Under the pieces are notes generated by a model that ran no database searches, was not told where the DNA came from, and saw nothing but the letters and a program-made list of their open reading frames with translations. 64,000 nucleotides of DNA, taken from Stentor roeselii (lineage: Eukaryota > Ciliophora > Heterotrichea > Heterotrichida > Stentoridae). Within the stretch, counting starts at the first letter, position 1. The number at the start of each line of letters is the position of its first letter. The translations under genes were made by a program, and so were the position numbers. Shown here piece after piece: positions 9,418 through 18,415 of the stretch. The DNA lies in NCBI GenBank assembly GCA_006503475.1, contig RSEH01000184.1:31277-95276 (forward strand). The letters run 5' to 3'.

Positions 9418-10928
9418 GAAAGTAGATTATTTAATTTTTCTGGTGGTTTATGAATTTGTCTGTATTTCGGGAAAATTGTAGAATTTCAGATTTTTATTGA
9501 AAAATTTTTATTTAATGGGTTTTGATTTTAGTAAAGATTTAGGTCAAGTTTATTTTCTTTGGGTTTTAAGCAGTGGGATATTTATCGATATGAGTGAAAG
9601 TAGATTTTATTTAAGAGGAAGAGTTTAGATAATTTTACGCTAATTTTTTTGAATATTTAAGAATTTTTTTCAAGTTTCTAATTTTTAGATTTATTATCAA
9701 GGTTATACAATTCGTATTATTGGGCTTGGTCATAATTTTGTTTAATTATGAAGTATTAGATTACTATTATACCACTATCGAGTAGGACGACTGTAAATAC
9801 AATTTTTGAATGATATCTTTCGAAATTGATATTTTAGATATTAGCAGAAATAATTATCAAATAAACAAGTTAATATAGATTATATTTCACTAGTTGCTAG
9901 ATAATTCATAAAATTTAACAAAAACTATGATGTTTGCAAGATTTTGTGAATACTGAGCAAGAATTAAAATTTTAACGAAATTTATAGATTAAATTGATAT
10001 AATTTAAAGGTATGGATAAGATATGACATAGTACTTGGTTTTTTAGCTAAGCAAGTGCATTAATATATGGAACTTCTGATTTGCCAAACCTGATCTAGTT
10101 TGATTGAATCAATTTAAATGACAAGATCTTCGAATTTAATGTATTTTAGCATATAAAATGTTTTTGAGTTCCATTATCGTCAATTCCTTTATGTTTTATA
10201 CAGAATAAGTAGTTTAAAAACTATATACTTTATTCGATTGATTAGATAATTAAATGCGGATTTGCTCATAGACTACCTGTATAAATACTTACTTAATATA
10301 CACATAAATTTGATAAAAAGGACAGATTAATTTAATATACACAGCTATCAAATTATATAAATTTTATATTTTGTCAAAAGTATCTCAAGTGATATGTTAA
10401 AATTTCTCAAACACTATAGAAACTTATAAAAGTCTAATTAAGCTAAAAGTAAGAAAATTATTCGATTTTATACCTCTCATAAAATTTAGATTTTCTAAAA
10501 ATTTAGTCATCTTCAAAATATACAATACTCTTAAAGCACGATACCATCTCAAATAATTTTAAAAGTTCAGTCTCTGATTCAATATCTACTTAACAATCCA
10601 AAAAACTCTTAGAAATCTAAAAGTAAAATTAAACATTTTTATATACTTTACAACATTTAAAGAAAATTTTTAATATAGACTGAGATAAAAACGACAATAA
10701 TAACTATTTGATTATCAATCTTCCAGATAATACAAAACTATAAAAATCTCTAAGATAGCCACTTAAAAAACTACCAGAATTTTTGAGATTTTTCTAAAAC
10801 CTCAATTTATTCTCTCTTTTCTAACATGACACCCTCTCAAATACCAATTCACTAAATCCTTGAACCAAATCTTCAATCCTTTTTTAAAAATTCATCAAAT
10901 AAAGCAGTGATTTTAGATATAATAAACA
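9418..10928. other. 1.5-kb AT-rich intergenic region
   Basis: Very AT-rich, with no open frame of note, no tRNA and no structured repeat that I could see. It separates members 1 and 2 of the tandem family and may be spacer left by the duplication. Confidence 0.6.
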
Positions 10929-11465
10929 ATGGCTTCCTTAAAGCAACCAGGCTCACCAAATCACTCACAAAAAGAGCTCTCAATCCTCAAAAAGACTGAA
11001 CTCGACAGGTCCTACCACAAGAAACAAACATACCCCAAAACTCTAACCAAGCGATCACCCAACTGCTTTCGATCCACTAAAAGCACCTGCTCTCTAACAT
11101 CAACAAAAACTCGAAATCAAATTTCATTTTCCGACTTCTGGTCTAATCGAATGAAAGCTGAAGTAAGAAATCTTGAGAAACAAATGATGCCCTATTCAAT
11201 TTGCGCCAAAACATCAAGAAACCCTCGACAAGAATTTGAATTTTTTCCAGAAATTCATAGAAATGTGTTGAAAAGTAAAGAATTTTATAAGAATTCTTCT
11301 CGGATTTCACAAAAACCACTTGAATTGGTTCCAGCTTTAGAAAAAATTATTGGTGATTGTGAAGTTTTCAGGAAAAAAGCAAGGAGATTAAGTCTTGAAA
11401 TTTCAATTTCAAATAAGGTACTTCATGAAGAGTATCAAAAGTTTTATAGAAGCCGAGTGCTTTAA
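10929..11465 (+). CDS. Member 2 of the unknown tandem family
   Basis: 178 aa, basic. It carries the same blocks as its neighbours: ISFSDFWSNRMKAEVRNLEK (about 65-84) and VPALEKIIGDCEVFRKKARR followed by LSLEIS (about 135-160), plus an N-terminal Ser/Thr-Lys region (STKSTCSLTS). It is closer to member 3 than to member 1 in the second block (PALE-, K[EF]FY-). Same strand, spacing 1.5 kb and 1.2 kb to its paralogues. The function is unknown. Confidence 0.8.
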   Translation: MASLKQPGSPNHSQKELSILKKTELDRSYHKKQTYPKTLTKRSPNCFRSTKSTCSLTSTKTRNQISFSDFWSNRMKAEVRNLEKQMMPYSICAKTSRNPRQEFEFFPEIHRNVLKSKEFYKNSSRISQKPLELVPALEKIIGDCEVFRKKARRLSLEISISNKVLHEEYQKFYRSRVL

Positions 11466-12674
11466 AGTCTGCAATTTTCCAGTAATTCTTAAAGAATAAG
11501 AAGTTTAGTAAATGATTTGAGTTTATTATTGAAGAGATAAATATTGATTTTAGAGAGAACTTTAGTAATTATTAAATTTTAATTTTTAGATTTATGAGAT
11601 GTTTTAGTTCTTTTTATGGATTTAGATTAAGGAGATTTTAATTGGTAGGTTTAGATAGCAAGTAGAAATAAGCAAAAATTTTTTAGGTGTAAGGTTTATA
11701 AATGTATATATTTTATGAAAATAACCTTGATTGATATTATTTTAGGGAGATTTTAAGTAATTAGAGTGATGAACAAGGGAGGATTATAATTTGAATAACC
11801 AAAAGAATTAATCTTTTAGAGTAATAATTAAATTTTCTTTTGGCTTTATATAATATGATACGCTACTAATATTATGAGAATAGTACTCAATCATTTCTAT
11901 TTCAATACCCAAATCATCTCTACCTCAGGAAAAATCTCTTTCAAGACATCCAGGTCGATATAAAAAATTTAATAAAATTTAATTTTTTTTCCGAAATCTT
12001 GATTCTGATTATATTTTAGCATAGCTTTAAGTAAAAATCATCAAATTAAGAAAGGAAATTCTTCCGGATCGAATAAAATACTTATTCAATTTTTAATATC
12101 AATCGATAATTTAAAAAATCTTCGCTTGCTTAGGGATTGTGTAAATATCCATCCTTCTGAATTAGATTATTTGCATAGATTTGTTTGATTTCAAGAATGG
12201 ATTTCTAAAAATAAATATAAAAGTCACTGGGTGATTACTTAGAAAATGTCTGACGTCAAAAATTTAAAAATGCATAAATTATCCCCTTCTTCAGGTAATC
12301 ATACAGTTCTCATCCTGCAGGTATCCCAAAGCATATCCTTAATAAATGCTTAAATTTTGATATGACGATAAATAATCAAACACAAACTTCAACAAAGGAT
12401 ATTTAAGTGTTTCTAATATCCTTATTTAATATTTGAGCCAGAACATTCATAAACTTCAAAACAATCTTAAGTTATCTAAGCCTATGATAGAACTGAATCA
12501 CTTTTATCTTAAAACATTTAAGAATCTAAGAAAAATGAAAAGGGATTTATACAAAAGATTATTTGAATTAATTGAGTAAAAACCCTGCTATCAATTTATC
12601 GTTCCAATATACTTCCAAAGTTAAACTTTAATCAAACATGAAGCATTTGAACATCAAAATTTACATTTAATAAA
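11466..12674. other. 1.2-kb AT-rich intergenic region
   Basis: Nothing recognisable: no reading frame, RNA gene or clear repeat. It separates members 2 and 3 of the tandem family. Confidence 0.55.
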
Positions 12675-13220
12675 ATGATGGTTAATTTAAAGCAAATCAG
12701 CCCACCTCAAAAACCATATAAAGAACTTTCAAGTCATCTAATTAAGAAACTCGAAAGATCTTCCACAAAAACTCAGACCTTTCATTCTGCACTTATACAA
12801 AAATCATCTCGTATCTTCAAAACAAGCAAAAGTACTTCTTCACACTGTAATTTAAAAGCTCTTCACAAAATTTCATTTTCTGATTTCTGGTCAGGAAGAA
12901 TGAAAGCTGAAGTAAGACACCTTGAAAAAAAATTGAATCCATTTCCATTATCTCCAGCATTACCCAAAGACCCCCAAACCATCGTAAAATATCCAAAAAC
13001 TTCCAGAACCTATTTGAAAAGTAACAAATTTTACTTAAAATCTTCAGAAATTTCTTCAAAACCTTTAAAATTAATCCCAGCTCTAGAAAGACTAATAGTC
13101 GACTGCGACCTAATCCGTAAAAAAACTCGAAGGCTAAGCGTTGAACTCTCGAATTCAAAAGATTTCTTAAAAAAAGAACTGAAAATTTCTAATTTTCTGA
13201 AAAGTAAATTCATAAACTAA
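12675..13220 (+). CDS. Member 3 of the unknown tandem family
   Basis: 181 aa, basic. It has ISFSDFWSGRMKAEVRHLEK (about 66-85) and IPALERLIVDCDLIRKKTRR followed by LSVELS (about 138-163). Two Met codons lie at the start (12675 and 12678); the first fits the TTTAATAAAATG context, the second would shorten the protein by one residue. It ends 4 bp before the end of the GDPD gene on the other strand. Confidence 0.8.
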   Translation: MMVNLKQISPPQKPYKELSSHLIKKLERSSTKTQTFHSALIQKSSRIFKTSKSTSSHCNLKALHKISFSDFWSGRMKAEVRHLEKKLNPFPLSPALPKDPQTIVKYPKTSRTYLKSNKFYLKSSEISSKPLKLIPALERLIVDCDLIRKKTRRLSVELSNSKDFLKKELKISNFLKSKFIN

Positions 13221-13224
13221 TTCA

Positions 13225-14232
13225 TTATTCTAGTTTAATTGAATGACTCAAAGTGAAGTAAATATTAGTTGAATCAGGAAACTCGTCGAAAATTCCATCG
13301 AGTTTAGCATTGAGGATAAATTGATAAGTTTCTTGGCGGCTCCATCCCGCGATGGGGACATCATCGCGAATGACCCAAGGGTGAATAGCCAAGTTTCCAT
13401 TATGAGCCTGGGAAACAAATTGAGTAGCAGAGCCGTCAGGATTAAAGACCATCTGGAAAGTCGGTCCTACCCCGTTGACGATGTCTTGATAGTCACTTAT
13501 ATTGTAAATTAAATGATTTTGCTGAACTAGGTAGACCAGGGGCAGGTCAGTGTTTTTAGACATGTACTCAAGACTTGCAAGTTCAAAGCACTGCAAAATC
13601 ACAGGACAAATAGATGAAGCTCCTTTAATCGTATCGATTTTTCTATCTTTTAACACCTGAAGTAACATGTTTTCAACAGGAAATCCTAAAGAATTGTAAT
13701 AAGCCGGGTTTTTTAACTCGATGTAAGCACCGAGAAGGGTTTGATTGTTTAAAATTCTTTGTTGGTTTATTTGAATTGCCCAGTCCAGCGCTTCATTTAT
13801 CGTGATTTTTTTGAATAAGTAGTTAAAAGTCTCAGGGCGGAAGGGAAGTCTTTGCTTGGCTCGGAGTTCTTTCAACTGGTAAAGGTAAAAGTCTTCGGAA
13901 AACCACCCTGTCTCTGTTGTGTTTCCGTCGTAACCTTGAATCGTCTTCGTGGTAAGCAAGTCTGCGAATTGAGGTAAAAGCGCGACGTTTGTCGTGTCGT
14001 TTAAAAGGCCCTCGTGGTTGATCAGAAGCTGATGGTCTCGGGTAGGCACCAGGTCAGGTTCGATGAAGTCAGCTCCCATATAAGCCGCAACGTCATAAGC
14101 CTGCAAAGTATGCTCAGGCAAATATCCACAAGCTCCTCGATGTGCAATGATCAGCGGCCTCTGACTGTTGTAAAAGTAAGGAGCTAGGCTGATCTTTCCT
14201 AAACAAAAACCCACAACTAAAAAAATCCACAT
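13225..14232 (-). CDS. Secreted glycerophosphodiester phosphodiesterase (GDPD)
   Basis: 335 aa. Residues 1-18 form a signal peptide (MWIFLVVGFCLGKISLA). The GDPD core follows at once: AHRGACGYLPEHTLQAY with His31, then FIEPDLVPTRDHQLLINHE with Glu58, Asp60 and His73, matching the HRG...PENT and ExD...HD motifs that hold the metal and catalytic residues. The enzyme splits deacylated phospholipids to glycerol-3-phosphate and an alcohol. A signal peptide suggests action in food vacuoles, lysosomes or outside the cell. Its neighbours 14759-16143 are also secretory. Five degraded copies of its 5' end lie directly upstream. Confidence 0.92.
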   Translation of the reverse strand: MWIFLVVGFCLGKISLAPYFYNSQRPLIIAHRGACGYLPEHTLQAYDVAAYMGADFIEPDLVPTRDHQLLINHEGLLNDTTNVALLPQFADLLTTKTIQGYDGNTTETGWFSEDFYLYQLKELRAKQRLPFRPETFNYLFKKITINEALDWAIQINQQRILNNQTLLGAYIELKNPAYYNSLGFPVENMLLQVLKDRKIDTIKGASSICPVILQCFELASLEYMSKNTDLPLVYLVQQNHLIYNISDYQDIVNGVGPTFQMVFNPDGSATQFVSQAHNGNLAIHPWVIRDDVPIAGWSRQETYQFILNAKLDGIFDEFPDSTNIYFTLSHSIKLE

Positions 14233-14775
14233 TTTTATTTAGATTTAACACCCTAAGTGGCATTGGGTTGTTGGAAAATAAGGAGGAAGGTTGATCTTTT
14301 CCAAATAAAAATCAATATTTTATTTAGGTTTAACACCCTAAGCGAACTTGGACTGTTGTAAAATAACGAGCCAGTACTGATCTTTTCCAAATAAAAACCC
14401 ACAACTAAAAAAATCAACATATTTATTCAGGTTTAACACCCTATACCCTTAGTGACCTCTGACTGTTGTAAAATAACGAGCCAGGCTGATCTTTTCCAAA
14501 TAAAAACCCAAAACTAAAAAAATCAACATATTTATTCATCTTTAACACCCTAACACCCTGAGCAGCCTCTGACTATTATAAAAGTAAAGAACCAGGCTGA
14601 TCTTTATGAAATAAAAACCCAAACTAAAAAAATCAACATATTTATTCATCTTTAACACCCTAACACCCTGAGCAGCCTCTGACTATTATAAAAGTAAAGA
14701 ACCAGGTTGATCTTTCAAACAATAACCCAAAAAAAAAAATCCATATATTTATTCATCTTTAACACCCTAACACCC
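14233..14775. repeat. Tandem array of duplicated GDPD 5' ends with telomere-like motifs
   Basis: Five degraded copies, about 86-120 bp each, of the segment that spans the GDPD signal-peptide codons and the region before them. In each the order (minus strand) is: telomere-like TAACACCC complement, ATAAATATG-type start, codons for MLIFLV-LGF..., then ISLARYF-like codons. One copy (ATG complement near 14428 downward boundary, about 14455-14550) would still encode a 26-residue leader peptide; others are frameshifted. Copies nearest the HIT-like gene carry two telomere-like units (14543-14559, 14663-14679, 14760-14775); those near GDPD carry one (14246-14256, 14331-14342). Confidence 0.85.
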
Positions 14776-15262
14776 ACTTCGGAGCAAAGCTTTGGCTCAA
14801 GTAATTAAAATAAAACTGCGGGTTCGCCAAAGACACATCAAAACCTCTGCAAATCATGCAATTCAAATACAAATGTGAGTAAGTCGTAAAAGGAGGATTA
14901 TCAAAAAACACAACTCGTCCTTCAACAACATCCTCTTCATTTAAAATCTGATGACAAACCTGCACCATATGCGTCACCAAAGAACAATTCATCTCTTCAG
15001 AGTAAACATTTTTAATATGCTCACGAGTGACAACATAAAAATGCTTTTCACATAAAGGTTCTTTACTTTTAAAAGCCACTAAACTTTCACTTTCAAAAGA
15101 ATCAATAAGCCTAGTTCTAACAGTTCCATTCACAACAGCGCATAAGTCACAAAGGTCTTTAGGAGAAGAGTCAAAGACTTCATGTCCAACTGAACTAATG
15201 AAATAAAGAATCACGCCCCATACAAGTGCTAAAAAGGCCTGTGAAAGTGAGATGGCAGCCAT
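14759..15262 (-). CDS. HIT-like protein with N-terminal membrane segment and no catalytic histidine triad
   Basis: 167 aa. Residues 5-25 are hydrophobic (signal peptide or anchor). The body follows the HIT fold in order: DLCDLC (38-41, the usual zinc Cys pair), VAFKSKEPLCEKHFYVVTRE (like the FRDI-P-A-HYLVVPK strand), HIKNV, then PPFTTYSHLYLNCMI in place of the PPF-S--HLHLHV motif. His130 is kept, but the next two His are Tyr132 and Asn134, so nucleotide hydrolysis is unlikely. The last five codons and stop are built from a telomere-like repeat (GTG TTA GGG TGT TAA). The start is 5 bp from the start of the nuclease gene on the other strand. HIT membership is by pattern. Confidence 0.65.
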   Translation of the reverse strand: MAAISLSQAFLALVWGVILYFISSVGHEVFDSSPKDLCDLCAVVNGTVRTRLIDSFESESLVAFKSKEPLCEKHFYVVTREHIKNVYSEEMNCSLVTHMVQVCHQILNEEDVVEGRVVFFDNPPFTTYSHLYLNCMICRGFDVSLANPQFYFNYLSQSFAPKWVLGC

Positions 15263-15267
15263 TTATA
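15263..15267. promoter_or_regulatory. 5-bp gap between two divergent start codons
   Basis: CAT-TTATA-ATG: the minus gene reads CATTATAAATGG and the plus gene CATTTATAATG. There is no room for separate promoters, so the upstream signals of each gene must lie in the other's signal-peptide codons. Confidence 0.6.
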
Positions 15268-16143
15268 ATGTTGATTTTTTACCTGCTCGTTCAAAGTGCC
15301 CAGGCCTGGTGGTGCAACGGTCACATGACAGTTGCAATGGTGGCACAGCTGGACCTTCAAGCGAACCATCCTGAAATTTACTCAACGGCTCAAGAGATCC
15401 TGGCCCCTATGAGTGGAGCTTTAACTCACGGAGTCGCTAACACCTTCGTCGAGTCAGCTTGTTGGCCTGATGTGATAAAGCAATACAATTTCAATGAGTT
15501 CACCAATGCGCACTTTATTGACAGGCCTTATAATCCTCAAGGAATGATGAACGCTTCTGGGGCTGAGGAAAATGTTGTCTTTGCTATCAATAATTTAGTT
15601 GTTACTTTGAAGGCTCAGACTGTTCAGACTGCGCCATTGGAAACTTCTATGTGCTTGAGGTTCTTGATACATTTTTTAGGGGATATTCATCAGCCTCTTC
15701 ATTGTGTCAGTCTTTGGAATAAGGTCTTTCCTAGTGGAGACCAGGGAGGGAACTTGTTTCCTATTCAGTTTACGGAGGATATCACTGAATTGCATGCCTT
15801 GTGGGACTCTTGCATTGGAGTTTATGATAATGATTTGAGCTTACCACTTAATGATAGCTCTTGGGATGTCCTTCAGATTTGGGCTCAATCGGCTATGAAT
15901 AATTATACAAGAGAGGATCTGAAAAATGAACTGATGGTCACTGATTTTAATAAGATCAGCATTGAAAGCTTCATGCTTGCTAAGGCTTATGCTTATGAAG
16001 GAATTCAAATGGGAGGAACACCCAGTCAAGAATACCTTGAAACTCGATGGGCAGTAGTTCAGAGACAATTAGCTTTAGCAGGTTACCGACTTTCAGATCT
16101 GCTTTACAGAACTTTATCGAAACAAGTAAGTCTGAATGATTAG
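15268..16143 (+). CDS. Secreted S1/P1-type zinc nuclease
   Basis: 291 aa. A signal peptide MLIFYLLVQSAQA ends before WWCNGHMTVAMVAQ; in this family the mature N-terminal Trp and the following His bind zinc. Further zinc motifs: HFIDRP, FLIHFLGDIHQPLHC, and GDQGGNLFPIQF...ELHALWDS, the standard HxxxD pattern. The length fits the family. These enzymes degrade single-stranded DNA and RNA at acid pH, so a food-vacuole or secreted role is likely in a phagotroph. I place the start at 15268 because it gives a clean signal peptide and fits the start context; a longer frame to 15226 begins with GTG and runs into the neighbouring gene. Confidence 0.93.
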   Translation: MLIFYLLVQSAQAWWCNGHMTVAMVAQLDLQANHPEIYSTAQEILAPMSGALTHGVANTFVESACWPDVIKQYNFNEFTNAHFIDRPYNPQGMMNASGAEENVVFAINNLVVTLKAQTVQTAPLETSMCLRFLIHFLGDIHQPLHCVSLWNKVFPSGDQGGNLFPIQFTEDITELHALWDSCIGVYDNDLSLPLNDSSWDVLQIWAQSAMNNYTREDLKNELMVTDFNKISIESFMLAKAYAYEGIQMGGTPSQEYLETRWAVVQRQLALAGYRLSDLLYRTLSKQVSLND

Positions 16144-16151
16144 TTATTAAT

Positions 16152-16382
16152 TTAAGCCGATGGAAACCTAAAAACAAGATGAAGAGTGGATTCTTTCTGT
16201 ATTCCATAGTCACGAAGTAGTCTAGAATCTTCGAGTTGTTTTCCAGCAAATATAATCCTCAAATGTTGAGGATACAGTCCTTCTTCTTCAAAAATCCTTT
16301 CTTTAAGTTCCAGTATCGATTGAGTCGGGCAGACATCAACAAAAAACCTTTCACCAGTAATGCACTGTATAAATACAATCAT
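16152..16382 (-). CDS. 76-residue ubiquitin-like protein without C-terminal diglycine
   Basis: Exactly 76 aa and collinear with ubiquitin without gaps. Kept by position: Ile44, Ala46, Gly47, Lys48, Gln49, Leu50, Glu51, Asp52, Tyr59, and the run [10 protein letters not shown] (61-70) including Lys63 and the Val70 patch. Lys27 is present; Lys6, 11, 29 and 33 are replaced (Gln, Glu, Arg, Glu). The tail reads RFPSA in place of RLRGG, so the protein cannot be activated and conjugated in the normal way, and no extension follows the stop. It could act as a ubiquitin mimic or a free Ubl. The start faces the PG-repeat gene with 36 bp between ATGs. Confidence 0.85.
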   Translation of the reverse strand: MIVFIQCITGERFFVDVCPTQSILELKERIFEEEGLYPQHLRIIFAGKQLEDSRLLRDYGIQKESTLHLVFRFPSA

Positions 16383-16418
16383 TCTTTATAATCCCAATCT
16401 CTCTATAATAACAGTTAA
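16383..16418. promoter_or_regulatory. 36-bp shared 5' region of Ubl and PG-repeat genes
   Basis: The gap contains TTTATAATCC and CTATAATAAC, A/T boxes facing both ways. A bidirectional promoter is inferred from spacing. Confidence 0.4.
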
Positions 16419-17738
16419 ATGAACCAGGCAAAAGACTCTGAACTAAACCTAAATCTCGCTCATTCAATTCCAGTTCATAAGAAATCAAAGTCTGCCCTTC
16501 CCCAGGCAGTGCAACTATCAGCCTTCGGGTCAAGCACACGAAAAGTATCAAAATTCGACATAATCGATCCTTTGAACTTCAAAATGACAACTCCAGGTCC
16601 TGGCAACTACACCTTATCCGACCAGTTCTCTCATAGATCTCAGTATTCAATGACAAATCACAGCGAAATCGAATGTCAGTACTTAACTCAAAAGCACTTC
16701 CAAGACCCATCAGCTAAAATTTCATTCAAAAAAAAAACTCACTCAACAAGTTCTGATTTGAACACAACTCGTCCAAAAGAACCTCAAATTTCATTTCCTA
16801 AGTCATCAGCTGAGCGAGGTCTATGGGACTCAAACAATTACTACCATCCTTACAAGCTTCCCGATAAAAAAAATCCAGGTCCAGGAGCTTATGAAAAACA
16901 TTATCAGCCCATAAAAGGTGAAGTTTTTTCCTGGATCTTCAAGTCACAAAAGGAAAAATTCGACGAGTTTGTCCCTCGAGGTGTGGGTCCAGGTAGCTAC
17001 TCAGCTGAAAGTCCTCGAAAACTGCCTGACTGGAAGCACTTCGGTTCGAAAGCCCAAAGAAATTGCAAGATAAAACTCGATGATTCAGTAATTCTCGCCC
17101 CTTCTCCAGATGCTTACACGCCTTACGTGCCGGGGGTGAATCACAGTTCGACTTACGTGTTTAATTCAGGATCAAAGCGAGGATGTCAGACTTTTCCTCC
17201 AGAGTCAGTGGGTCCAGGTGCTTACATATTAGAAAAAGGTCAGAGCCTTTTGAAACCTGTCACTTTTTCCAAGACTGAAAGAGAAAAATTCGAGTATTTT
17301 AAAGGAAAAGAAGGAGTCGGCCCTGCTCATTACGTGAACAGTAAAAATCATGAACCTTCAAGTAGAAGTTGTTCATTTGAACTTTATAGTGAAAGGTTCT
17401 ACCCTGTTGATAAGACTGGAGTTTTTTTAATTCCTGAAGATGAAGATGAGAGGGATGATGTGATTGTCAATGAAAAAGTCTTTGTGAGGAAAAGAAATAA
17501 AGTTCCTTTTAACTCGAGTGTTGAAAGATATGCGAAAACTCATGAAACTTGGATTAAGAAGAAAGTTGCTCCTGATCCTGGAGTTTATGATGTAAAAGAT
17601 TTGAGGAAAATCGGGTTTCATTCTAATCAGGCTTCAAGGTTTCAGTCTCCAGATAAGAAGGTACCTGGACCTGGGGAGTATGAATTGGCTCAAAGTCTTT
17701 TGAAACCTGTTAAGGATTCGTTTAAAAGTAGCTTTTAA
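16419..17738 (+). CDS. PG-rich (SHIPPO/STPGR) repeat protein, probable ciliary or cortical microtubule protein
   Basis: 439 aa, Lys/Ser/Pro-rich, no membrane segment. It has spaced PGPGxY-type units: TTPGPGNYTLSD, KNPGPGAYEKHY, GVGPGSYSAE, SVGPGAYILEK, GVGPAHYV, APDPGVYDVKD and KVPGPGEYELA, the sperm-tail PG-rich repeat pattern. Family members bind axonemal microtubules as inner or surface proteins. A role in cilia or cortical microtubules is expected for a ciliate; exact position unknown. Confidence 0.85.
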   Translation: MNQAKDSELNLNLAHSIPVHKKSKSALPQAVQLSAFGSSTRKVSKFDIIDPLNFKMTTPGPGNYTLSDQFSHRSQYSMTNHSEIECQYLTQKHFQDPSAKISFKKKTHSTSSDLNTTRPKEPQISFPKSSAERGLWDSNNYYHPYKLPDKKNPGPGAYEKHYQPIKGEVFSWIFKSQKEKFDEFVPRGVGPGSYSAESPRKLPDWKHFGSKAQRNCKIKLDDSVILAPSPDAYTPYVPGVNHSSTYVFNSGSKRGCQTFPPESVGPGAYILEKGQSLLKPVTFSKTEREKFEYFKGKEGVGPAHYVNSKNHEPSSRSCSFELYSERFYPVDKTGVFLIPEDEDERDDVIVNEKVFVRKRNKVPFNSSVERYAKTHETWIKKKVAPDPGVYDVKDLRKIGFHSNQASRFQSPDKKVPGPGEYELAQSLLKPVKDSFKSSF

Positions 17739-17752
17739 TGTATTTCTTGTAA

Positions 17753-18400
17753 ATGAATAAATTTTTTAAAGACTTTGGAAAAAAACTTGATTCTTTTGGA
17801 TATTCGAAATTTTACTTGGGGATCAACTCAGTTGAAAACTCGATGAGCATGACTTCGACTTATGTGGTTTCTTCACTTCCGATTGTTGCTGGAGGGATAA
17901 TATCATTATTCGGAGCTTCAACCCAATCCATTCCATTATATTTACCAGATATCGCGTTGTATTCATTTTTATACTCAGGTGTTCATTCCGTATTCCTAGC
18001 TTCATTACACTCTGGTTTCGGTCTGATCCTGCACACAGAGACCCTGATGGACAAGAAGTCATTTACGAATTTCCAACTAATATATCCTTACATATTTCCA
18101 TTCCTATCAGCTCCTTTGATATACACTTACTGGTCATGTCCCTTTACTCAATTCAAGAGTTTATTTTCAATAGCAGGAGTATCCTCACTGTACCTCGGCA
18201 TTCTATTATTCGACTATTTCTACGTGAACTACAAGAAAACCCTTCCCCAATGGTACTTTAACTTAAAACTCAAAACAACTGGCGTCGCTTTATTAGGCCT
18301 GTCCTTTCTTTTCATTGCACTTCTCTCCAACCCTGAAGTCTTCACCATTCCCAGCAAGAACTTCCCTCTAACCCTAGAAGAAATCAGAGCTTTAACCTAG
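17753..18400 (+). CDS. Multi-pass membrane protein, TMEM69/DUF3429-like
   Basis: 215 aa with about five hydrophobic helices. The pattern (SSLPIVAGGIISLFGAST, then YSFLYSGVHSVFLASLHSGF, later QWYFNLKLKTTGVALLGLSF) resembles the DUF3429/TMEM69 family, where a small-residue helix and a Trp-Tyr motif recur. The function of that family is unknown; in animals it is assigned to mitochondria. The start is 14 bp after the preceding stop, in TTGTAAATGA. The family call is by eye. Confidence 0.55.
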   Translation: MNKFFKDFGKKLDSFGYSKFYLGINSVENSMSMTSTYVVSSLPIVAGGIISLFGASTQSIPLYLPDIALYSFLYSGVHSVFLASLHSGFGLILHTETLMDKKSFTNFQLIYPYIFPFLSAPLIYTYWSCPFTQFKSLFSIAGVSSLYLGILLFDYFYVNYKKTLPQWYFNLKLKTTGVALLGLSFLFIALLSNPEVFTIPSKNFPLTLEEIRALT

Positions 18401-18415
18401 ATAAGTATTAATAAA

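Noticed and set aside
9418-12674. tRNA or other structured RNA in long spacers
   Set aside because: I looked for T-loop (GGTTCGA) and intact arms and found none; a covariance search was not possible.
15226-15267. Upstream extension of the S1/P1 nuclease
   Set aside because: It begins with GTG, would place the signal peptide inside, and overlaps the HIT-like gene.
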